The notes under the pieces: model-generated
Database searches by the model: none
Told to the model about the DNA's origin: nothing
Seen by the model: only the letters and a program-made list of their open reading frames with translations
Source: Pseudoflavonifractor sp050943825
Lineage (GTDB): Bacteria; Bacillota; Clostridia; Oscillospirales; Oscillospiraceae
NCBI RefSeq assembly: GCF_050943825.1
Contig: NZ_JBMNPX010000003.1
Location: forward strand, 124,001 to 188,000
Length of the DNA stretch: 64,000 nucleotides
Reading direction: 5' to 3'
Program-made: the position numbers and the translations under genes
Shown: in pieces, positions 39,066-50,003 of the stretch
Layout of the letters: each line of letters opens with the position of its first letter
How positions within the stretch are numbered: the first letter of the stretch is position 1

Positions 39066-40690
39066 GGGGGCGCCTGTTCCACAGGGAGCGGCCCTGGCTG
39101 GTCTTTGCCCTGATCTTCGCCCTGGTGCTGCTCCGCTTCTGCTACTACGGCTTCACCTACTACCCCCAGCTGGACGACTACATCCAGCTCCACAACCAGG
39201 CCGCCTACTACTCCGCCAAGGCGGTCATTCTGGACATGGGCCTGCTGTCCTCCCGGCCTCTGGCCTCGGTGATGGACTACTTCTTCTGGTCCAATTTCTG
39301 GCCCTTCCTCATGGCGGCGGTGGCCCTCATCTCCGCCATGTACGCCGCCTCGGCCTGCCTGTTCCACCGGGTGTGGGGAGAGTACTTCGGCACCGGGTAT
39401 CTGTTCCTGGTGGTGTACGCCCTGCTGCCTCTGGGCATGGAGGGAACCTATTGGATTTCCGCCTCCAACCGGGTGGTGCCCTCCCTGTTCTTCGTGGCCC
39501 TGGCCATGTACCTGTTCCAGAAGTGGTGCCGGACCGGCAGGGTTTTCTGGCTGCCCCTGTACTTTGTCACTCAGCTCATCTCCTTCTGCTTCTACGAGCA
39601 GGGTCTGGTGCTGTCGGTGACCGGGGTGCTGCTGGTGGGTATCATCGAGTTTTTCCGGGGCAACCGAAAGAAGAGCCTCTTCTCCCTGCTCACCTTTGTC
39701 AATGCGGGCATCTACTTCGCATTCACCGGATACTTCTCCACCTCCACCGGACAGCTGGGCAGCCGCCTGAAGCTGACCCTGCCCTGGCAGGAGGGGTGGG
39801 ACAAGGTGTTCTTCTCCGCTGCCGGTCAGACCGGCGAGTCCTTCCTCATCGGCGGGTACAAGACCCTCTTCCGGGGCTTCCGCCGGGGAATCATGTGCAT
39901 CGTCGAGAACTTCAACATTCTGTGGGTGCTGGTGCTTATTGCCCTGTGCGTGGTGCTGTTCCTGTTTGCCCGGCGCTTCACCGCCCAGCGGCCCACAGGA
40001 GAGGCCGCCCTGCCCAGACCCTGGGCGCTGCTGGTGGGCTTCCTCATGGCCCTGGCGCCGGTGACGCTGTTCTTCGTGCTATCCAACCCGTCGGTGGCCC
40101 TGCGGAACACGGTATTCTCCTTCTGCGGCATCGCCCTGTTCCTGGACGCGGTGTGGAGCATGCTGCTGACCAAATGCTCTGTCCGGGGCGTTGTTACCGG
40201 GGCGGTGTGCGCCGCCTGCGCAGTGGTGTTCTCCGTGGCGGCGGTCAGTGAGCTCCACGACTACCGTGCCACCACCCAGGCCGACCAGCGGGCCGCCCGG
40301 GCCATTGTGTCCGCCGTGGAGGGAGACGAGGGCACCATCGCCGTCCTCAACCTGGAGCCCAACTACCTGAGCGAGCAGAACTTCCTCTACCATGAACACA
40401 TCCACGGCGCCACCGAGAGCACCTGGGCCCTGGCCGGCCTGCTGTCCTGTGCCGCCGACAACCCCTATTTCCCCGCCGCCACCCCCGTGCCCATGGGCGG
40501 ACGGTACACCGGCAGCCTTACCGAGTTCGGCGCCCTGCTGTGGTACGACGCCAGGACGGGCACCGTCCAGTCGGTGATGGCTGTGCCCGCTGGGGAGGGC
40601 ACCTATGAAATCCAGACGGCAGGCGGCACCGTACTGGCCGTCGCCCAAGAAGAAAACGGAGCCGGCAGCCTGATGCCCGCCGACAGCTAA
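39062..40690 (+). CDS. Polytopic membrane glycosyltransferase-like protein (GT-C type)
   Basis: A 542-residue protein with about ten membrane helices and a C-terminal outer domain of roughly 130 residues. An acidic pair in a loop after the first helix (YYPQLDDYIQLHNQAAYY) fits the catalytic loop of GT-C enzymes that use polyprenyl-phosphate sugars. It starts with an ATGA overlap with the GtrB-like gene and is followed 8 bases later by gtrA. By analogy with gtr clusters it would transfer the flipped sugar onto a cell-envelope polymer; no specific family name can be given. Confidence 0.7.
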   Translation: MRGRLFHRERPWLVFALIFALVLLRFCYYGFTYYPQLDDYIQLHNQAAYYSAKAVILDMGLLSSRPLASVMDYFFWSNFWPFLMAAVALISAMYAASACLFHRVWGEYFGTGYLFLVVYALLPLGMEGTYWISASNRVVPSLFFVALAMYLFQKWCRTGRVFWLPLYFVTQLISFCFYEQGLVLSVTGVLLVGIIEFFRGNRKKSLFSLLTFVNAGIYFAFTGYFSTSTGQLGSRLKLTLPWQEGWDKVFFSAAGQTGESFLIGGYKTLFRGFRRGIMCIVENFNILWVLVLIALCVVLFLFARRFTAQRPTGEAALPRPWALLVGFLMALAPVTLFFVLSNPSVALRNTVFSFCGIALFLDAVWSMLLTKCSVRGVVTGAVCAACAVVFSVAAVSELHDYRATTQADQRAARAIVSAVEGDEGTIAVLNLEPNYLSEQNFLYHEHIHGATESTWALAGLLSCAADNPYFPAATPVPMGGRYTGSLTEFGALLWYDARTGTVQSVMAVPAGEGTYEIQTAGGTVLAVAQEENGAGSLMPADS

Positions 40691-40698
40691 GGTGAATC

Positions 40699-41181
40699 AT
40701 GAAAGAAAAAATTCTCCATCTTATTGAGGTCTTTGACCTGAAGCGGTTTATCAAATTCGGCCTCATCGGCGTGCTCAACACCCTGGTGGACTTTGTGGTG
40801 TTCTACCTGCTCAACCGGTTTGTCATCAAGAGCGGCCCCACCGTGGTGCTGCTGGGCGTGACCATCGTGGCAGGCCCCTATATCTCCAACGCCATCTCCT
40901 ATGTGGTGGCCAACATCCACAGCTTTATCTGGAACAAGTTCTGGACGTTTCAGAAGAAGGAGCCCCTCACCCGCCGTGAGGTGGGCCGGTACGTGGTGAC
41001 CAGCTGCGGATTCCTCATCATCTCCTCCATCGGCCTGTCCATCTTCATGTCCTTCTTCAAGCTGCCCGCCTTTGCGGCGGTCATTCCCGCCGGGCTCATC
41101 CCCCTGGCCGCCAAAATCCCCAACACCTGCGTCACCATGTTCTACAATTACCTGATGAACAAGTTCTGGGTGTTCAAGTAA
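40699..41181 (+). CDS. gtrA: GtrA family membrane protein, putative lipid-linked sugar flippase
   Basis: A 160-residue protein with four hydrophobic helices. It matches GtrA: FIKFGLIGVLNTLVDFVVFYLL at the start, NAISYVVANIHSFIWNKFWTF in the middle, and a C-terminal NYLMNKFWVFK. GtrA proteins are thought to flip undecaprenyl-phosphate sugars across the membrane. It is the last gene of the operon and ends at a bidirectional terminator. Confidence 0.88.
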   Translation: MKEKILHLIEVFDLKRFIKFGLIGVLNTLVDFVVFYLLNRFVIKSGPTVVLLGVTIVAGPYISNAISYVVANIHSFIWNKFWTFQKKEPLTRREVGRYVVTSCGFLIISSIGLSIFMSFFKLPAFAAVIPAGLIPLAAKIPNTCVTMFYNYLMNKFWVFK

Positions 41182-41183
41182 AC

Positions 41184-41220
41184 AAAAAAGTCCCTCCGGC
41201 TCAGCCGGAGGGACTTTTTT
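41184..41220. terminator. Bidirectional terminator
   Basis: An 18-bp perfect stem starting AAAAAAGTCCCTCCGGCT, with T runs in both directions, lies between gtrA and the converging small membrane gene. Confidence 0.9.
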
Positions 41221-41224
41221 CATG

Positions 41225-41653
41225 CTATTTTGCCTTTGGACGGGCCAGCCACAGCAGCCCCGCCGCCGCCCACAGGAACAAGGTGATGAGGATGGACAGC
41301 CAGTTGGGGCCTTCTGGGGTCAGACCCAGCCACAGGGGGATGAGGGACAGACACCCGGCGGCCATGAGGAAGCCCCAGGCCGTGCCGGGGAAGGCGCCGC
41401 TCTTGCCCAGCGCCGCCGCCAGGCCGGAGAGGGAACCCACGGCCAGCACCCCGGCCAGGGGGACCAGGAACAGGCCGTACCCCCACACCGTGTCATCAAA
41501 CCAGGAACAGGTCCGGTAGGTCACCTCATCCGGCCCCGCGGCAAAGGTCATGGTGACGCTGCCGGGGAAGAGCATCAGGGCCGCGGCGGCCAGCACCAGC
41601 ACCAGAGCTGCGGCGCAGGCCGCCCGGATGGGCAGGACAGTTCTTCTCTTCAT
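41225..41653 (-). CDS. Small polytopic membrane protein of unknown function
   Basis: A 142-residue protein with four hydrophobic segments and a short outer loop after the first (AAGPDEVTYRTCSWFDDTVWGYG). No family recognised. AGGAGG lies 9 bases before the ATG. It starts 43 bases after the stop of the CPA antiporter and is probably cotranscribed with it. Confidence 0.65.
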   Translation of the reverse strand: MKRRTVLPIRAACAAALVLVLAAAALMLFPGSVTMTFAAGPDEVTYRTCSWFDDTVWGYGLFLVPLAGVLAVGSLSGLAAALGKSGAFPGTAWGFLMAAGCLSLIPLWLGLTPEGPNWLSILITLFLWAAAGLLWLARPKAK

Positions 41654-41696
41654 GCTGGGTCCTCCTTTCCTTTTCCCGGGCCTTTCGCCCGGCGTC

Positions 41697-43337
41697 CTAT
41701 TCTTCTGCCGCTCCGGCCTGGGCTCTGGGCTTGGCGCCCTCCGACTGGGCCAGAATCAGCACATCTCCGGGCAGAATGACCGTGCTCCCCGTGGGAATCA
41801 CCGTCTCCTGCCCACGCTGGATAAGTACAATGAGGTACTTGGGGCCGTTGGGGGCGGAGGCAATGTCCGCCAGGGTCCGGTTTGCCAGCCGGTGGCCACG
41901 CTTCACCGTCAGCTCACTCAGGCTCAGATTCTCCCGCTCCTCAAAGGGATAGGCCGCCAGCACCAGCAGGTCCCCCTCCTCCAGCCTGGTGTCCCCGTTG
42001 GGCACAATGGTGTCCTCCCCCCGGACCACCATGACAATCAGCAGGTCCTTCAGGGGCATCAGCTCCCGCAGCGTCCTGCCCCGCCAGGGGTGGCCGGGTT
42101 CCAGGTGGATTTTGATAAAGCTGATATCCCGCTCCTCCTGGTAGTCGGTGAAGGTCTTGCTGATGTCCCCCTGCTCGTCAATCATGGACAGCTTGCCCGC
42201 CACCCGGGGCAGCAGGGTGCCCTGGATGAGCATGGACAGCAGGACAATGCAGAACACCAGGTTGTAGAGGTTATAGGTTGTCTCAACGCCGCTGAGTACC
42301 GCCGAGATGGCAAACACGATGGAGGCCGCGCCCCGCAGACCGGCCCAGGATACCACCCCCACCTGTCCCAGCGAAGGACGGAAGGGCAGCAGCAGCGCAC
42401 TGGTCACCAGGGGCCGCGCAGCAACCGTAAGGAAGAGCATGACGGCCAAAGCGGGCAGCAGCACCTGGGGCAGCTCCACCGGCGTCACCAGCAAGCCCAG
42501 CAGGAAGAAAATGATCACCTGGGCCACACCGGTGACCACGTCGAAGAAGTGGACCAGGTACTTTTTTTGGGCCATTCTGGCGTTGCCCAGCATAATGCCG
42601 CACAGGTACACGCTCAGGTATCCGTTTCCGCCCCACATGGCGGGCAGGGCGTAGGCGAGAAGCACCACGCCGAAGAGGAACACGGTGCGGCTCTGCTGGG
42701 AGGTAAACAGGTTTTTGCCCAGGAGCCACACCGCCAGACGGCCCACCAGCAGCCCGGCGGCGGCTCCCAGCACCAGCTGCTGGGCCAGCAGCAGGGGGAT
42801 GGACACCTGCTGCCCGGACATGAGGGCGATGAGGACGGTGGTCAGCATGTAGGACATGGGGTCGTTGGAGCCCGACTCCACCTCCAGCAGGGAGTCGGTG
42901 TGGTTCTTGAGGGCCAGTTTCTTGGACCGGAGGATGTTGAACACGGTGGCCGCGTCGGTGGAGGAGACCACCGAGCCGATGAGCAGACTCTCCAGCCAGG
43001 GCAGCTTGAGGGCGAAGTGGGCGAAGAGGCCCACCGCCCCGGCGGTGCCCGCCACGCCCAGGGTGGACAGCACCACTGCCGGAGCCGCCACCGGCCGGGC
43101 TGCCTTCAGGTTGGTGCCGAAGCCGCCGTAGAACATGATGAACACCAGGCTGGCCGAGCAGATCAGGTTGACGGCCTCGTAGTCGTCAAAGGGGATGCGC
43201 AGCAGGCCGTTCTCCCCGAAGCACATGCCCAGGGCGATAAAGAACAGCAGGGGAGGGATGGGCAGCTTTTCCAGAAAGCGGTCCAACAGGATACAGATGA
43301 CGATGACAACGCCAATCAGGAGAAAGGCAGCATTCAT
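41697..43337 (-). CDS. Potassium/proton antiporter, CPA1 family with two TrkA-C domains (NhaP2/CvrA-like)
   Basis: A 546-residue exchanger. About thirteen helices cover residues 1-385, including the discontinuous helices LICSASLVFIMFYGGFGTNL and SVVSSTDAATVFNIL (the TDAA signature) and the acidic pair in VESGSNDPMSYML. Residues ~400-535 form two RCK_C (TrkA-C) domains (GRTLRELMPLKDLLIVMVVRGED, then GDVLILAQ) that commonly sense nucleotides such as cyclic di-AMP. That is of interest because gdpP, a c-di-AMP phosphodiesterase, lies in the same window. It would export K+ or Na+ against protons. Confidence 0.9.
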   Translation of the reverse strand: MNAAFLLIGVVIVICILLDRFLEKLPIPPLLFFIALGMCFGENGLLRIPFDDYEAVNLICSASLVFIMFYGGFGTNLKAARPVAAPAVVLSTLGVAGTAGAVGLFAHFALKLPWLESLLIGSVVSSTDAATVFNILRSKKLALKNHTDSLLEVESGSNDPMSYMLTTVLIALMSGQQVSIPLLLAQQLVLGAAAGLLVGRLAVWLLGKNLFTSQQSRTVFLFGVVLLAYALPAMWGGNGYLSVYLCGIMLGNARMAQKKYLVHFFDVVTGVAQVIIFFLLGLLVTPVELPQVLLPALAVMLFLTVAARPLVTSALLLPFRPSLGQVGVVSWAGLRGAASIVFAISAVLSGVETTYNLYNLVFCIVLLSMLIQGTLLPRVAGKLSMIDEQGDISKTFTDYQEERDISFIKIHLEPGHPWRGRTLRELMPLKDLLIVMVVRGEDTIVPNGDTRLEEGDLLVLAAYPFEERENLSLSELTVKRGHRLANRTLADIASAPNGPKYLIVLIQRGQETVIPTGSTVILPGDVLILAQSEGAKPRAQAGAAEE

Positions 43338-43409
43338 TCCAAAACCTCGCAGTGTGTGATATCTCCGGCCCCGCTGGGAGAGTGTATGCCTGCCGGAGCC
43401 GGGGCATGC

Positions 43410-44231
43410 TCACCGGCGGCGGAATATGTGGACACGGAAATTGGCCCGGACGGTCAGCTCCTCCAGCGCGGAGAGCCGCTCGCCGCCCTCCTTCGGGGTC
43501 TTCCAGTAGTAGGGGGTCATGCGGAACAGGTCGGAGAGGTCCTGACCGCGGGGTGTGATGACCCCCTCGGCCTTCACAATGTCCAGGTAGTCAAAGCCCT
43601 CGTAGGGGATGGCCTCCTCGGGATTCAGATAGGGCTTGTCGTAGAGCACTTCCTTCAGCTCCCACAGGTGGTCGGCGGCGGGCACCACGTAGAGAAACAC
43701 CCCGCCGGGGACCAGAACCCGGTAGAACTCCTCCGCAGCCAGCGGGGAGAAGCAGTTCACCAGCAGATTGACCCGGCTATCCGCCACCGGCAGGTGGTAG
43801 GCCGAGGCCACGGCGAACTCCACATCCTTTGTCCGCTTGGCCGCCCAGCGCAGGCAGAACTTGGAGATATCCACCCCTGCCATGGTTACGCTCCGTCCGG
43901 CGGCGGTGAGTGCGGCGTGGATTCCGGCGGTGTAGTACCCCTCGCCGCAGCCCGAGTCCAGCACGCGGGGAGTGTCCCCGGCATATCGGAGGGCCAGCTG
44001 CTCCAGGGTCTCCCGCAGGTGGCCGTAGTACCCGGCGGAGAGGAAACGGTTCCGGGCGGCGGCCATCTCCTTGTCATCCCCGGGGGCCTTGGAGTGCTTC
44101 TGGTTGGCGGGGAGCAGGTGGACGTACCCCTCCCGGGAAATATCAAAGCTGTGCCCCCTGGGGCAGGCATAGGTCCCGTCCCGCCGCTCCAGCGGGGCGG
44201 CGCATACGGGACAGCGGAACATACTCTCCAT
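43410..44231 (-). CDS. rlmA: 23S rRNA (guanine-N1) methyltransferase, RlmA family
   Basis: A 273-residue SAM-dependent methyltransferase acting on 23S rRNA G745/G748. An N-terminal zinc finger (FRCPVCAAPLERRDGTYACPRGHSFD-type cysteines) is followed by the family KGYVHLL-like block EGYVHLLPANQK and the SAM site VLDSGCGEGYYT; NCFSPLAAEEFYRVL is also typical. In some lineages the enzyme confers tylosin resistance. The ATG at 44231 has GAGG upstream. It appears to head the operon with the CPA antiporter and small membrane protein. Confidence 0.92.
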   Translation of the reverse strand: MESMFRCPVCAAPLERRDGTYACPRGHSFDISREGYVHLLPANQKHSKAPGDDKEMAAARNRFLSAGYYGHLRETLEQLALRYAGDTPRVLDSGCGEGYYTAGIHAALTAAGRSVTMAGVDISKFCLRWAAKRTKDVEFAVASAYHLPVADSRVNLLVNCFSPLAAEEFYRVLVPGGVFLYVVPAADHLWELKEVLYDKPYLNPEEAIPYEGFDYLDIVKAEGVITPRGQDLSDLFRMTPYYWKTPKEGGERLSALEELTVRANFRVHIFRRR

Positions 44232-44281
44232 AAAACTCCTCTTTTCCGGCGGCACTGAGGCCGGGATGCGCTTTTTTCTTC

Positions 44282-44311
44282 ATTATAGCATGCCATCGGG
44301 ACAGGCCGCAA
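44282..44311 (-). promoter_or_regulatory. Promoter of the rlmA operon
   Basis: TTGCGG, an 18-base spacer and a TGC-extended perfect TATAAT about 50 bases before the rlmA start. Confidence 0.55.
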
Positions 44312-44331
44312 GACGGCGGCATCTCACCGGC

Positions 44332-44371
44332 AAAAGACCGGCGGCGGGCAAGTGCCCGCCGCCGGTCTTTT
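44332..44371. terminator. Terminator of the DUF1622 gene
   Basis: A 19-bp stem AAAAGACCGGCGGCGGGCA with its complement and a two-base loop, T-rich on both strands. Confidence 0.85.
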
Positions 44372-44375
44372 CGTC

Positions 44376-44744
44376 TTATTTCCTCTCTTCGTGACTGCGG
44401 GGTCCATGCCCGGCCTCGGGCAGGGCAGCCTCCTCGTTCTTAATCTCCCAGTGGATGAGGAAGGTGAGGGCGGCCCGCAGCAAAATGATGGCGCCCACCA
44501 GGGCAATCTCGCTCAGGTCACGCACCACCACGGTGCGGAGAATCTCGCCGCCCAGCTTGAATTCCAGGGCCATGGCCAGACCCTGGGCCAGCTTGAGCCG
44601 GGTCTCCGGGTCCCGCCTGATGTAGTGCACCACGCCCAGCACGCCGGACACCACCAGCACGGCCACGCCCACCCACTCGAACAGCATGATGCCAAGCTCC
44701 ACGGCCACCTCCAGGGCGGTGTGCAGGTACTCCATCCACTCCAT
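44376..44744 (-). CDS. DUF1622 membrane protein
   Basis: A 122-residue protein with two to three helices: one in LGIMLFEWVGVAVLVVSGVLG, then a conserved cytosolic stretch RRDPETRLKLAQGLAMALEFKLGGEIL, and a helix after RDLSEIALVGAIILLRAAL. This middle block is the DUF1622 hallmark. The function is unknown. The ATG at 44744 has GAGGG 6 bases upstream. Confidence 0.85.
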   Translation of the reverse strand: MEWMEYLHTALEVAVELGIMLFEWVGVAVLVVSGVLGVVHYIRRDPETRLKLAQGLAMALEFKLGGEILRTVVVRDLSEIALVGAIILLRAALTFLIHWEIKNEEAALPEAGHGPRSHEERK

Positions 44745-44936
44745 TTTGTTCCCTCGCTTTTCCCGTATTGCCCACGGCGGGGGCTTTTCCGCCATTATAC
44801 CCGGAGAAGTGGAATTGCACAAGGGATTTTCCCCGGGACGGGAGATTTTTCTTGTGGTTTCTCTATCCTTTTTCCCGCAAATGTGATACAATGTCTGCCG
44901 CGTATTGAATTCTTACTATATTTCAAGGAGTGCGAC

Positions 44937-46535
44937 ATGATCACTGTTTCTGACCTGGGCCTGGCGTACAGCGGCCAGCCCCTCTTCTCTCACGTGGACC
45001 TGCAGTTCATCAAGGGCAACTGCTACGGCATCATCGGCGCAAACGGCGCGGGCAAGTCCACCTTCCTGAAAATTCTCTCCGGCGAGCTGGAGCCCACCAG
45101 CGGCGAGGTGTCCATCCTGCCCAAGACCCGCATGTCCATCCTCAAGCAGGACCAGAACGCCTACAACCAGTACACCGTCATGGACACTGTCATCATGGGC
45201 AACCAGCGGCTGTACGACATCGGCAAGGAGAAGGAGGCCCTCTACGCCAAGGAGGAGATGACCGAGGAGGACGGCATCAAGGCCTGCGAGCTGGAGGAGG
45301 AGTACGCCGAGCTGGGCGGCTGGGAGGCCGAGAGCGACGCGTCCCGCATTCTCCAGGGTCTGGGCATCCCCGTGTCCATGCACTACGACGTGATGGAGAA
45401 CGTGGATGGCCGTCTGAAGGTGAAGGTGCTGCTGGCTCAGGCCCTGTTCGGTAACCCTGACATCCTGATGATGGACGAGCCCACCAACAACCTGGACATC
45501 AACGCCATCAACTGGCTGGAGGACTTCCTGCTGGACTTCCCCGGCACTGTTATCGTGGTCAGCCATGACCGCCACTTCCTCAACACCATCTGCACCCACA
45601 TCGTGGACATCGACTACAACAAGATCAAGATGTACGTGGGCAACTACGACTTCTGGTACGATGCCTCCCAGCTGATGCAGAACCTGATGAAGAACCAGAA
45701 CAAGAAGAACGAGGAGAAGGCCCAGGAGCTCAAGGAGTTCATCTCCCGCTTCTCCGCCAACAAGTCCAAGAGCAAGCAGGCCACTGCCCGCCGCAAGCTG
45801 CTGGAGAAGATCACCCTGGAGGAGATCCCTGCCTCTTCCCGCCGCTATCCCTGGGTGGCCTTCAGCCCTGACCGTGAGGTGGGCAAGGACATCCTCTTCG
45901 TCACCGATGTGTCCAAGACCATCGACGGCGTGAAGGTGCTGGACCACGTCAGCTTCATCGTGGGCCACGGCGACAAGATCGCCTTCGTGGGCGACAACGA
46001 GAACGCCCACACCGCTCTGTTCAAGATTCTCACCGGCGAGCTGGAGCCCGACGAGGGCACTGTGAAGTGGGGCCAGACCGCCACCTTCTCCTACTTCCCC
46101 AAGGACAACACCGAGTTCTTCAAGGACTGTGACGACAACCTGGTGGAGTGGCTGCGGCAGTGGTCCTCCGACCCCCACGAGGCCTATCTCCGGGGCTTCC
46201 TGGGCCGGATGCTCTTCTCCGGCGACGACGTGTACAAGCCCGTGAAGGTGCTCTCCGGCGGCGAGAAGGTGCGCTGCATGCTCTCCCGGATGATGCTCTC
46301 CGGCGCCAACGTGCTGCTGCTGGACCAGCCCACCAACCACCTGGACCTGGAGTCCATCGCTGCCGTCAACAACGGTCTGGAGGCCGTCAAGTGCAACGTG
46401 CTGGTGTCCTCCCACGACCACCAGCTGGTCCAGACCGTGTGCAACCGCATCTTTGACTTCACCGACGACGGCAAGCTCATCGACCGCAAGATGACCTACG
46501 ACGAGTACCTGGAGTCCATGGCCGCCAACGGCTGA
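44937..46535 (+). CDS. ABC-F family ATPase (YkpA/YbiT-like)
   Basis: A 532-residue soluble protein with two ABC domains and no membrane part. ABC-F proteins bind the ribosome and act in translation or antibiotic protection. Domain 1 has Walker A GANGAGKST and Walker B ILMMDEPTNNLD, but in place of LSGGE it reads NVDGRLKVKVLLAQALF. The inter-domain linker is about residues 245-300 (MKNQNKKNEEKAQELKEFISRFSANKSKSKQA). Domain 2 has LSGGEKVR and LLDQPTNHLD, but its Walker A is degenerate (GDNENAHTALFKIL). These changes are partly typical of the YkpA subgroup. It was placed from the ATG at 44937 with AAGGAG upstream. Confidence 0.88.
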   Translation: MITVSDLGLAYSGQPLFSHVDLQFIKGNCYGIIGANGAGKSTFLKILSGELEPTSGEVSILPKTRMSILKQDQNAYNQYTVMDTVIMGNQRLYDIGKEKEALYAKEEMTEEDGIKACELEEEYAELGGWEAESDASRILQGLGIPVSMHYDVMENVDGRLKVKVLLAQALFGNPDILMMDEPTNNLDINAINWLEDFLLDFPGTVIVVSHDRHFLNTICTHIVDIDYNKIKMYVGNYDFWYDASQLMQNLMKNQNKKNEEKAQELKEFISRFSANKSKSKQATARRKLLEKITLEEIPASSRRYPWVAFSPDREVGKDILFVTDVSKTIDGVKVLDHVSFIVGHGDKIAFVGDNENAHTALFKILTGELEPDEGTVKWGQTATFSYFPKDNTEFFKDCDDNLVEWLRQWSSDPHEAYLRGFLGRMLFSGDDVYKPVKVLSGGEKVRCMLSRMMLSGANVLLLDQPTNHLDLESIAAVNNGLEAVKCNVLVSSHDHQLVQTVCNRIFDFTDDGKLIDRKMTYDEYLESMAANG

Positions 46536-46690
46536 TTGGAAATGCACCGGGATAAATAAGAGGGGAACGCCTTTCGGGGAGGTACTTTTCTCCGGCGAAA
46601 AGTACCCAAAAGCCGCCGGGGACACAGGGGCGGAGGGCCCTGTTAGGGCCAAACGCCCCCGTTTCCCCGGACCCCTTTCGGAGACAATAT

Positions 46691-46808
46691 GGGGCCCCCG
46701 CACGAGCCCAGCGAAGCGGGTCGTGTGGGGAGAGGACGAGCAGCGGAGTGAACGAGGCCTGCCGCAAGCGGCAGGCTGAGCGATACGCAGCTTGCGAGGA
46801 CGACGCGG
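46691..46808 (+). repeat. Diverged copy of the stop-codon-associated repeat
   Basis: The constant blocks GGGGCCCCCG, GGGGAGAGGACGAGCAGCGG and ACGCAGCTTGCGAGGACGAC match the units after metG and dnaB. The two hairpins between them are different: a CACGA..TCGTG stem and GCCTGCCGC/GCGGCAGGC instead of GCCCTGGCAT/ATGCCGGGGC. Confidence 0.75.
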
Positions 46809-47093
46809 CGGTGCAATTCAATGACCCGCCAAACTTGAAAGCAGTTGCTTGCCGGTTCGGTGCTCTGCGTATCGTTCCTGCGTCGCCCGAGCAGCGTTAC
46901 CCGCCCAGACTTGTAAGTCGCTGCAATTCATCGGCGATCTCAATGCCGCACAAAGTTTTTGCGCCGTGCTCTGGTCTCCGCTCGAGCGGGTCTGCCGCAC
47001 AAAAGCCTTTCTCCCAGAGCAAAGGCGGCTGTTCTTCGGGGCCCCGCCCCAGCCGCAGCCGGAAAAAACGGTGCAAATTTCCTTCTTTTGTGA

Positions 47094-47099
47094 TATACT
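47094..47099 (+). promoter_or_regulatory. Possible extended -10 of the membrane protein-metG unit
   Basis: TGA plus TATACT forms an extended -10 about 48 bases before the start; no convincing -35. Confidence 0.4.
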
Positions 47100-47146
47100 G
47101 CTATATTAGCTATTATCTTTATTTTCCTGAGTGAGGTCTTGCCGCA

Positions 47147-48032
47147 ATGCGAAAAGAGATTGTCCTCCCGTCCCTGGCGGTAGGCGGGGGTATCGTGGGC
47201 TTTTTTCTCCGCCGCTGGGAGCTGGCCACCGCCTTTGAGGCGGACACTGGTCTGGTCACCCCCAACATGCCCTCCACCTGGGCGCTGATCATCTGGTCGG
47301 CGGCGCTGGCGGTGGTGTTCATTCTGCTGTGCCGGGGCAAGCATCGCCCCTTCCACGGCGGCTATGACGCCGCCTTTGCCGCCAAGGGCAACACGGTGTA
47401 CGTCACCGCCATGGTGCTGGGCGGCTTCCTGCTGCTGGCCTCGGCTGTGCTCAACTACATGGGCATCCCCGCCGCCTATCAGGAGGCAGTGGCCGCTGCC
47501 CGGGCGGGCAACGCCCAGGGTACGCCCCTGTTCAACGTGCTGCCCCGGGCCATTCTGGGCCTGCTCTCCGCCATCTCCTTCTTCTGCGTCCTCTCCACCG
47601 GAAAGAACAACTACCGGGGTGAGGGCAAGGGCAAGTTCAGCTTCCCCCTGCTGGCGCCGGCCTACATGGGCTGCATCTGGCTCATCGCCGCCTACCAGGT
47701 CCGGGCAGGGGACCCGGTTCGGCAGGACTATATCTATGAGCTCTTCGCCATCATCGCGTCCCTGCTGGGGCTGTACTTCACAGCGGGCTTCTCCTTTGAG
47801 CGGGCCAAGGTGTTCCGCTCCTCCCTGTTCTCCCTGCTGGGCGTGTACTTCTCCCTGGTGACCCTGGCCGACGGCCACGAGCTCTATATTACGCTGCTCT
47901 ACGGCTTCTGCATTCTCAGCCTTACCGCCAACGTGACGGCCCTGCTGGCCAACGACGCCATGCCCGAGCCCAAGGCCCGTCCCGTCCGGCAGGCGGAAGA
48001 CCCTGAAGATTCTGAAACGGAGGTAACCCCCG

Positions 48033-48043
<11 letters not shown>
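47147..48043 (+). CDS. Polytopic membrane protein of unknown function, overlapping metG
   Basis: A 298-residue protein with about seven hydrophobic helices and a soluble C-terminal tail (residues ~262-298: acidic, with EDPEDSETEVTPDEQ). I recognise no family. Its last 11 bases overlap the metG start, so the two are translated together, although no link to tRNA charging is known. Confidence 0.7.

Positions 48044-50000
<1,957 letters not shown>

Positions 50001-50003
<3 letters not shown>

Larger units (their letters stand above)
46536..47146. other. 611-base intergenic region rich in inverted repeats
   Basis: No gene is supported here. From 46580 there is a GTACTTTTC/GAAAAGTAC hairpin and GC-rich palindromes, then a diverged copy of the stop-codon repeat family (46691-46808). 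From 46815 to 47080 lies an odd segment with TTTGTGCGGCA twice on the minus strand and no clear frame. A promoter for the next gene ends the gap. Confidence 0.6.

Noticed and set aside
46818..47000. A 60-codon minus-strand ORF in the gap after the ABC-F gene
   Set aside because: No ribosome binding site, overlaps the repeat copy, and its product has no recognisable pattern.
46536..47146. T-box leader of metG
   Set aside because: Neither the T-box sequence nor a specifier loop or antiterminator could be found; the gap precedes a membrane protein gene, not metG directly.
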